The position numbers were made by a program, and so were the translations under genes. This document shows, piece by piece, positions 1-4,262 of a stretch of 8,341 nt of DNA (its first letter is position 1; each line of letters opens with the position of its first letter). Source of the DNA: UBA3305 sp002373555. GTDB taxonomy: Bacteria > Bacillota > Clostridia > Lachnospirales > Lachnospiraceae. A model generated the notes under the pieces. It searched no databases. It was not told the DNA's origin and was given only the letters and a program-made list of their open reading frames with translations. The stretch covers positions 1-8,341 of the forward strand of contig CAMOER010000061.1 of NCBI GenBank assembly GCA_946612455.1. Direction: 5' to 3'.

Positions 1-7
1 CTGCCAT
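1..7 (-). CDS. Start of a divergent minus-strand gene (only the first codons are in the window)
   Basis: Only an ATG start at bases 7-5, then GCA and one more base, are visible, so the product cannot be named. The call rests on signals upstream on the minus strand: a GAGGAG Shine-Dalgarno sequence at bases 19-14, six bases from the ATG, and a perfect TATAAT at bases 43-38 about 30 bases upstream. This combination at ideal spacing is unlikely to be chance, but the call depends on sequence left of the window. It is divergent from the MBOAT/SGNH operon side. Confidence 0.45.
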
Positions 8-37
8 GTCACACTCCTCAAGTCATATATGCTCTTC

Positions 38-68
38 ATTATACCCTTAATCAGGCGCGTTGGGACAA
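38..68 (-). promoter_or_regulatory. Promoter of the divergent leftward gene
   Basis: On the minus strand there is a perfect -10 hexamer TATAAT (bases 43-38) and a weak -35 TTGTCC (68-63) at a 19-base spacing, which is long. It is followed by a GAGGAG ribosome binding site (19-14) and the ATG at 7. The predicted leader is about 20-25 bases. Confidence 0.45.
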
Positions 69-79
69 AAAAAGCCGTT

Positions 80-110
80 TTCACAAAAACAGGGGGATTT
101 GATATATAAT
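80..110 (+). promoter_or_regulatory. Rightward promoter, probably of the gene displaced by the IS
   Basis: A -35-like TTCACA lies at 80-85. It is followed either by TATATA at 103-108 (17-base spacing) or by the perfect TATAAT at 105-110 (19-base spacing). It points toward the IS left end and, beyond it, the truncated acyltransferase gene. It may be the original promoter of that operon, now separated from it by the minus-strand IS. No convincing start codon with a close ribosome binding site follows before the IS begins; there is only an AAAGG at about 146-150. Confidence 0.4.
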
Positions 111-169
111 AGAGAAGTTACTATTTTCCCCAAGTACCAAACAGAAAGGCACCTGAACTATTTATGAGA

Positions 170-188
170 TGTACCCCAATAAGTGGAG
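170..188 (+). repeat. IS terminal inverted repeat, transposase-distal end
   Basis: Nineteen-base terminal repeat that pairs with 1432-1450, with mismatches at two positions (172 and 180). It lies just beyond the orfB stop codon (223-225). Confidence 0.85.
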
Positions 189-222
189 TTTGTTTATTGG
201 TTTTTTCTTCCAGCTTGAATGA

Positions 223-1095
223 TCAGGCTGCCTTATGGTTTGTATAGTATTGATATGGCGTCAGGAAGTGATTCGATTCATGGGGACGTTGATGACTGTA
301 AAAACTCCAAACGTATTCATAGATGTCGCGGATTGCCTCTTCCCTTGTTTTATACTTTGGAAGAAGCCATTCCGTCTTCATCTTTCCCCAAAAGCTTTCC
401 ATGGGAGCGTTGTCCCAACAGTCTCCTTTTTTGCTCATACTACAAACAAACCCATGCGTTTGCAATAATTCCTGATATTCATCGCTGCAATAAGTGGATC
501 CACGGTCTGAGTGTATAAGGCACCCTTTCCTCCCACAGCCTCTGTTGACTGCATCATTTAAGGCTTCCATCACCAGATAGCGGTCATTATGCACTCTGAT
601 CGCCAGCCCCACCGGCATACGTCCGCAAAGGTCCAGGATAGCGGCCACGTAGAGCTTCCCTCCGTCAGTAGCTATCTCCGTCGTGTCGCTTACCATCTTC
701 TGGTTTGGACTGCTGGCTGAGAAGTCCCGGTCCAGTCTGTTCGGCGCAATTGGATATTCATGATTAGAATCGGTAGTGCAGGTGTATTTCTTCCTGGTCT
801 TAGAGAACAGGTCGTTTTCCCGCATGATCCGTTCGATTCTCTTATGATTGACGGGGTGTTCCCTGTCCGTGTTGATTAAAGCCGTGATCTTCCTGCTCCC
901 ATACGAACCTCGGGATTGGTTGAACAGTTCGAAGATCTTTTCTTTTAATTCGAGAACCTCCTGTTCCTTTTCCGTCAGGGGCGCCTCTATTTTCCGGAGC
1001 CATTTATAATAGCCGCTCTGTGAAACCTGAAGTACTTTAGCCATCCTGTCAATACGAAACTCTGTTCTGTGAGCATACATGAAACAGAACTTCAC
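223..1095 (-). CDS. IS3-family transposase OrfB (DDE integrase domain)
   Basis: This 290-residue protein carries the catalytic core that cuts and joins the IS ends. Seen: an N-terminal helical region with the SGYYKW motif (27-32), an HTH-like segment at about 45-105 including SYGSRKI (64-70), and then the integrase fold. The DDE triad is D137 (in SDTTE), D197 (in HSDRGS) and E233 (in NAPMESFWGKMK). The D-E spacing is 35 residues and a lysine (K240) lies seven residues after the Glu, both IS3 hallmarks. It begins at a GTG that overlaps the orfA stop (GTGA) with only a weak ribosome binding site. The active enzyme is therefore probably made as an OrfAB fusion by -1 frameshifting. Full length and apparently intact. 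Confidence 0.96.
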   Translation of the reverse strand: MKFCFMYAHRTEFRIDRMAKVLQVSQSGYYKWLRKIEAPLTEKEQEVLELKEKIFELFNQSRGSYGSRKITALINTDREHPVNHKRIERIMRENDLFSKTRKKYTCTTDSNHEYPIAPNRLDRDFSASSPNQKMVSDTTEIATDGGKLYVAAILDLCGRMPVGLAIRVHNDRYLVMEALNDAVNRGCGRKGCLIHSDRGSTYCSDEYQELLQTHGFVCSMSKKGDCWDNAPMESFWGKMKTEWLLPKYKTREEAIRDIYEYVWSFYSHQRPHESNHFLTPYQYYTNHKAA

Positions 1096-1388
1096 CCGCG
1101 CCCTACATTTGCCAGGAAGGCCGCTGCTTTTTTTAATATTTCAACTTCTTCTCTAAGTGCGGCATTCTCCTTCTCCAGTTCGATTTCCCTGTCGCTCTTT
1201 TTGTTGAAGGATGAAAGATTTCTGCCAAGTGCTGTTTCACCATACTCCTGATAGAGAACTTTCCATTTCAGGACTGTAGATACACGAAGACCATACTTTT
1301 TAGCTATATGTTCTTCCATACCTTTCATTTCTGATCGGGAAGCTTCTTTAGCCACCTTGACATGGAAACTTTTATTGTAGGTTCCCAT
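1092..1388 (-). CDS. IS3-family transposase OrfA (HTH and coiled coil)
   Basis: This 98-residue DNA-binding subunit of the transposase recognises the IS ends and contributes the N-terminal part of the OrfAB fusion. Seen: a basic N-terminus, a helix-turn-helix at about 20-46 (EEHIAKKYGLRVSTVLKWK) and a leucine-zipper-like coiled coil at about 66-88 (IELEKENAALREEVEILKK), as in IS3 OrfA proteins. The ATG at 1388 is preceded by a strong AAGGAGGT (1401-1394) five bases away. A -10-like TATGAT/TATACT lies at 1421-1411 on the minus strand, but I see no good -35. Its end overlaps orfB by four bases. Confidence 0.95.
   Translation of the reverse strand: MGTYNKSFHVKVAKEASRSEMKGMEEHIAKKYGLRVSTVLKWKVLYQEYGETALGRNLSSFNKKSDREIELEKENAALREEVEILKKAAAFLANVGRG
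1127..1134 (-). other. Programmed -1 ribosomal frameshift site (A7G) joining OrfA and OrfB
   Basis: On the minus strand seven A residues followed by G lie in the orfA frame as TTA AAA AAA GCA. This is the A AAA AAA G slippery configuration used by IS3-family elements. Slipping back one base after orfA residue 87 opens the orfB frame with no stop before the orfB GTG (11 codons: SSGLPGKCRAR). The predicted OrfAB product is 388 residues, normal for an IS3 transposase. Frame arithmetic was checked by hand. A stimulatory structure downstream was not assessed. Confidence 0.8.
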
Positions 1389-1418
1389 TTTGCACCTCCT
1401 TAATGTAGATAGTATATC
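1389..1418 (+). promoter_or_regulatory. Weak outward promoter-like sequence in the IS end
   Basis: TTTGCA (1389-1394) and TATATC (1413-1418), 18 bases apart, face out of the IS toward the MBOAT remnant and SGNH gene. Each hexamer matches consensus at only four of six positions, so this could be chance. If active it could keep the downstream SGNH gene transcribed. Confidence 0.2.
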
Positions 1419-1431
1419 ATAGCTTCACTAT

Positions 1432-1450
1432 CTCCACTTTTTGGGGTGCA
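1432..1450 (-). repeat. IS terminal inverted repeat, transposase-proximal end
   Basis: Partner of the repeat at 170-188, located upstream of orfA. The MBOAT reading frame continues through this repeat without a stop back to about 1409, but contains no usable start codon there. Confidence 0.85.
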
Positions 1451-1462
1451 AGTCACTTTTCC

Positions 1463-2578
1463 GTGATCACAGCTGTAGGTATATCATTTTATACACTGCA
1501 GATCCTAGGATATCTGGTGGATGTGTATAACCAGAAGATCAGGGCTCAGCGGAATCCTGCCAAGTATCTGCTGTTTGTATCCTTCTTTCCCCAGATCATT
1601 CAGGGACCGATTCCCAGGTATAAGGAGCTTTCCCATCAGTTCTTCAGGCCCGAAAGACCAGGAATGAAAGATTTTGCGCGCGCATTCGAGCTTATGATCT
1701 GGGGATGGTTTCTGAAAATGATGATCGCGGATAAAGCGAGCATCGTGGTCAATGCGGTCTTTGACCACTACAAGTATTATGCCGGAGCCTATTACTGGGT
1801 TGCCGGCATCCTGTACAGTATTCAATTGTACGCTGACTTCATGGCCTGCGTATTGATCTCTAAAGGGATCGCCGCGCTTTACGGCATCAGACTCAAAGAC
1901 AATTTCGATCATCCGTATTTTGCGACCTCCATTCAGGATTTCTGGAGACGCTGGCACATGTCGCTCAGTTCCTGGCTGCGGGATTACGTCTACATCCCGT
2001 TGGGCGGCAACCGGCACGGTACCTTCAGGAAGTATCTGAACTTACTGCTGACATTTCTGGTGAGCGGGCTCTGGCACGGAGAAGGGATGCGCTTTATATT
2101 CTGGGGCCTTCTGCATGGCACATACCAGATCATCGGATCATTGACGGGAACATTCCGGCAGCGGCTTCTCGACACTGCGGGAATCTTCAGGGACACGCTG
2201 GTGTGGAAGCTCTGGAAACGTCTGGGCACTTTTATACTGGTTATGCTTGCATGGGTTATTTTCCGCGCTGATACCCTCAGGCAGGGACTTCATATGTGCC
2301 GCTCCATGTTTACTGTCTTTAACCCCTGGATCTTTTTTGATGACAGCCTCCTTAATCTTGGCCTGAACTGGAGGGAACTCAACATCCTCACTTTCTCCTG
2401 CATGCTCCTCCTTGCAGTGAGCACGATCCAGGAGAGGATCTGCATCAGAGACTGGATTGGAAAGCAGCATCTGCTCATTCGCTGGTCCCTGATCTTCGGT
2501 GCTATCGCTGCGATCCTGATCTTCGGAACGTACGGATATGGATTTAATGCGGCTGATTTCATTTACGGAGGGTTCTAA
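1463..2578 (+). pseudogene. 5'-truncated MBOAT-family O-acyltransferase (DltB/AlgI-like)
   Basis: MBOAT proteins are polytopic membrane enzymes that move acyl groups across the membrane for transfer to wall polymers or polysaccharides. Seen in the 371 remaining codons (numbered from GTG 1463): GISFYTLQ (6-13), FFPQIIQGPI (41-50), FWRRWHMSLSSW (160-171) and SGLWHG (201-206), which contains the conserved catalytic His205. Several hydrophobic segments follow. The family usually has 450-500 residues with GISFYT at about residue 120, so roughly 110-130 N-terminal codons are missing. The IS right end abuts at 1450-1455. The frame is open leftward only to about 1409 and has no ATG. The GTG at 1463 has no ribosome binding site and aligns inside the family, so it is not a true start. 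Probably non-functional. It is immediately followed by the SGNH partner. Confidence 0.88.
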
Positions 2579-4063
2579 ATGAAGGCAATTAGTCGGGAAA
2601 TAATAAAACTGCTTATTGCAGTGATCCTTGGGGGCTTTTTGCTGACCTGTGTCACGAGGCAGACGATGCCCAAATTCTACACATCCTGGAACTGCCCCCT
2701 TGCCACACATAAAGGTTTTTATGGCTTAAAAAAGAATACTGTCGATGTCGTGACGCTCGGAAGCTCCTATTCCTTCTGTTCCATAGACCCGCAATACCTT
2801 TATGATCAAAAGCACATCAGGGGATATGACCTCGGTTCAGGAAACCAGAGCATCATGCTGTCCTATTTCTGGCTGAAAGAAGCGCTCCGCTCGCAGTCTC
2901 CCAAGGCTGTGCTGCTCGAAGCAGACCTGTGCTGGAAGCGGGTAGACACCCCTTATAATATGACAGAGCCTGATGTTCGAAGATCTATAGACTATATGCA
3001 TATGTCGCCGGTTAAATTTGAGGCCCTCAAAGCATACAGCGAAATGGACGAAACAATGACCTTAAGTTCTCTTCTGTTTCCGATCATCCGATACCATGAC
3101 AGATGGAAGGAATTTGATGAAGACGATTTTGTGTGGTCAGAACCGAGCAGACGATCCGAACTGAAAGGCTTCTATGCGCAGGCTACTATTAATAAAAAAG
3201 AAGGCTATGTTCCTTATCGAAAAGAAGACCGCACCGAAACGGTAGAAATGGATCCGGTCTCTGTGGAATACCTGGAAAAAATCCTTGCCCTCTGCAGGGA
3301 GCATAATATGCATCTGATCCTTTATCGCTCTCCGGCTTTCTACTGTGATCCTTTAAATGAATCAGGAGCACTGGAAGAGTGGGCCGCTGCCAATAGTGTC
3401 GCATTTTATGATTTTAATGAAGAAAGCTTGTATAAAGCTATCGATTTCAACTATGACCGGGATGCGGGCGATTACAGACACTGCAACATCTATGGCGCCC
3501 GCAAGATCACCGATTTTATGGGCACGCTGCTGACTCAGCTCGGCGTCTCCCCGGTCGAAGACAAACAGTGGGAAGATTCCAGAGAGAGATATCAGCAGGA
3601 GATCAAAGACATAACTCTATGCCGTATTACAGATGCAGATCAGTTCATCGAGGCGCTTGACGATGAAAACTACACTGTCTTCGTAAGCTCCAAAGGCAAA
3701 ATAGATGAGCAATACCTTCCTGTGGTCCAAAAACTTGTGCGGACTCTTGGAATAGACCCTTCCGATATTACTAGCACGTCCGCCAGCCTCGGAGCTGTTG
3801 TCGAACAAGGCAGGATCATATTCTTTGATTCCTCCGATGGAGTAATAGAACAGGAGGGAACATTCCGCGGCGGAAAGAGCCGCTACCGCCTGCAGTGCTC
3901 TAACGGCGAAAACACACAGACCTCTGAGATTCTCATCGATACAGTAAACCAGTCCTGGGATCGCGCAGGGCTGAATGTCGTAGTTTTTGAAAACAGGAAA
4001 AGAGCGCTGATCGATACCGTATGTATCGAAGCCGGTGAAACAGGGATGACCGTGACACGCTGA
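2579..4063 (+). CDS. Membrane-anchored SGNH-hydrolase-like protein (DltD/AlgX-type partner of the MBOAT)
   Basis: This 494-residue protein is probably the extracellular acyl-transfer partner of the adjacent MBOAT. Seen: a single N-terminal membrane anchor (about 9-25), then an SGNH-like domain with block I LGSSYSFCSIDP (60-71, likely nucleophile Ser63), a Gly/Asn block DLGSGNQS (84-91, Asn89) and a C-terminal DYRH motif (D298, H301) followed by CNIYGARK, as in DltD/AlgX-like proteins. Residues about 345-494 form an extra C-terminal region (GLNVVVFENRKRALIDTVC near the end) resembling beta-rich ILEI-like domains found on some Clostridia surface-glycan proteins; that match is from memory. The ATG follows the MBOAT stop directly (TAA ATG), with GGAGGG at 2567-2572, so translation was probably coupled. 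Expression may be lost or altered by the IS upstream. The exact substrate is unknown. Confidence 0.75.
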   Translation: MKAISREIIKLLIAVILGGFLLTCVTRQTMPKFYTSWNCPLATHKGFYGLKKNTVDVVTLGSSYSFCSIDPQYLYDQKHIRGYDLGSGNQSIMLSYFWLKEALRSQSPKAVLLEADLCWKRVDTPYNMTEPDVRRSIDYMHMSPVKFEALKAYSEMDETMTLSSLLFPIIRYHDRWKEFDEDDFVWSEPSRRSELKGFYAQATINKKEGYVPYRKEDRTETVEMDPVSVEYLEKILALCREHNMHLILYRSPAFYCDPLNESGALEEWAAANSVAFYDFNEESLYKAIDFNYDRDAGDYRHCNIYGARKITDFMGTLLTQLGVSPVEDKQWEDSRERYQQEIKDITLCRITDADQFIEALDDENYTVFVSSKGKIDEQYLPVVQKLVRTLGIDPSDITSTSASLGAVVEQGRIIFFDSSDGVIEQEGTFRGGKSRYRLQCSNGENTQTSEILIDTVNQSWDRAGLNVVVFENRKRALIDTVCIEAGETGMTVTR

Positions 4064-4141
4064 AGAATTTTTGAGGTAGCCATTGCTTTTATTCTGTGGT
4101 AAACTTGGTTGCTATAGTTGGCCTGACCTTCTATACGTTCC

Positions 4142-4165
4142 ATGAAGTGTTCTTTTTCACTTCAT
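4142..4165. repeat. Perfect 8-bp inverted repeat after the SGNH gene
   Basis: ATGAAGTG (4142-4149) and CACTTCAT (4158-4165) flank an eight-base T-rich loop. It lies 79 bases after the SGNH gene stop and just upstream of the next promoter. There is no T-run after the stem, so it does not look like a standard terminator on the plus strand. It may be an operator or a weak transcript end; the role is not known. Confidence 0.35.
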
Positions 4166-4169
4166 AATG

Positions 4170-4198
4170 TTGACTAATTGCTACAAAAATGTTAATTT
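4170..4198 (+). promoter_or_regulatory. Candidate promoter of the MBL/wall-binding protein gene
   Basis: A good -35 TTGACT (4170-4175) is followed after 17 bases by a poor -10 TAATTT (4193-4198), which is preceded by an extended TGT (4190-4192). The predicted start of transcription is near 4205, giving a leader of about 58 bases. The -10 lies within a perfect dyad (4186-4212), suggesting repression or activation by a DNA-binding protein. Confidence 0.4.
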
Positions 4199-4212
4199 GT
4201 TTGTAACATTTT
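4186..4212. promoter_or_regulatory. Perfect 9-bp dyad overlapping the -10 region (candidate operator)
   Basis: AAAATGTTA (4186-4194) and TAACATTTT (4204-4212) are exact inverted repeats separated by nine bases. Their centres are 18 bases apart, about two helical turns, which suits a dimeric regulator. They cover the candidate -10 and start region of the downstream gene. AT-rich sequence makes chance dyads more common, so the regulatory role is inferred. Confidence 0.4.
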
Positions 4213-4231
4213 AAATTGGTGCAAGACTGGG

Positions 4232-4252
4232 CTGTAGTACGCCCGACTACGG
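4232..4252 (+). promoter_or_regulatory. 5'-leader hairpin that reaches the ribosome binding site
   Basis: CTGTAGT (4232-4238) can pair with ACTACGG (4246-4252), seven pairs including one G-U, with a seven-base loop. The last two G bases are the first two of the GGAG ribosome binding site (4251-4254), which lies eight bases before the ATG at 4263. The hairpin could reduce translation, but it is short and no known riboswitch or leader class was recognised. Confidence 0.3.
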
Positions 4253-4262
4253 AGACAAATTT

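Larger units (their letters stand above)
170..1450 (-). mobile_element. IS3-family insertion sequence (IS150-like organisation), intact
   Basis: The 1281-base element has matching ends: left TGTACCCCAATAAGTGGAG (170-188) and, reversed, right TGCACCCCAAAAAGTGGAG (1450-1432), 17 of 19 identical and beginning with TG as is usual for IS3. It encodes orfA and orfB on the minus strand, overlapping by 4 bases, with an A7 frameshift site. Both reading frames are full length, so the element may be active. Similarity may extend up to five bases outward (165 and 1455), so the exact ends are uncertain. Neither choice of ends gives a target-site duplication (flanks ATTTA/CTTTT or TGAGA/AGTCA). It abuts the truncated MBOAT gene on its right. 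Confidence 0.93.

Noticed and set aside
219..518. Plus-strand open frame within the IS
   Set aside because: It is antisense to the DDE-encoding orfB and has no family similarity that I recognise.
160..1460. Target-site duplication for the IS
   Set aside because: Flanks compared for both plausible end positions (165/1455 and 170/1450) do not match over 3-5 bases.
2138..2710. A 190-codon minus-strand open frame
   Set aside because: It runs antisense across the MBOAT/SGNH junction, where clear family motifs support the plus strand.
4142..4165. Hairpin considered as the SGNH gene terminator
   Set aside because: The T-run is in the loop, not after the stem, and the stem is only 8 bp of mixed composition. 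It is kept only as an inverted repeat.
4232..4252. Leader structure considered as a cyclic-di-GMP or other known riboswitch
   Set aside because: The leader is too short (about 58 bases) and lacks the conserved core bases of riboswitch classes I know.
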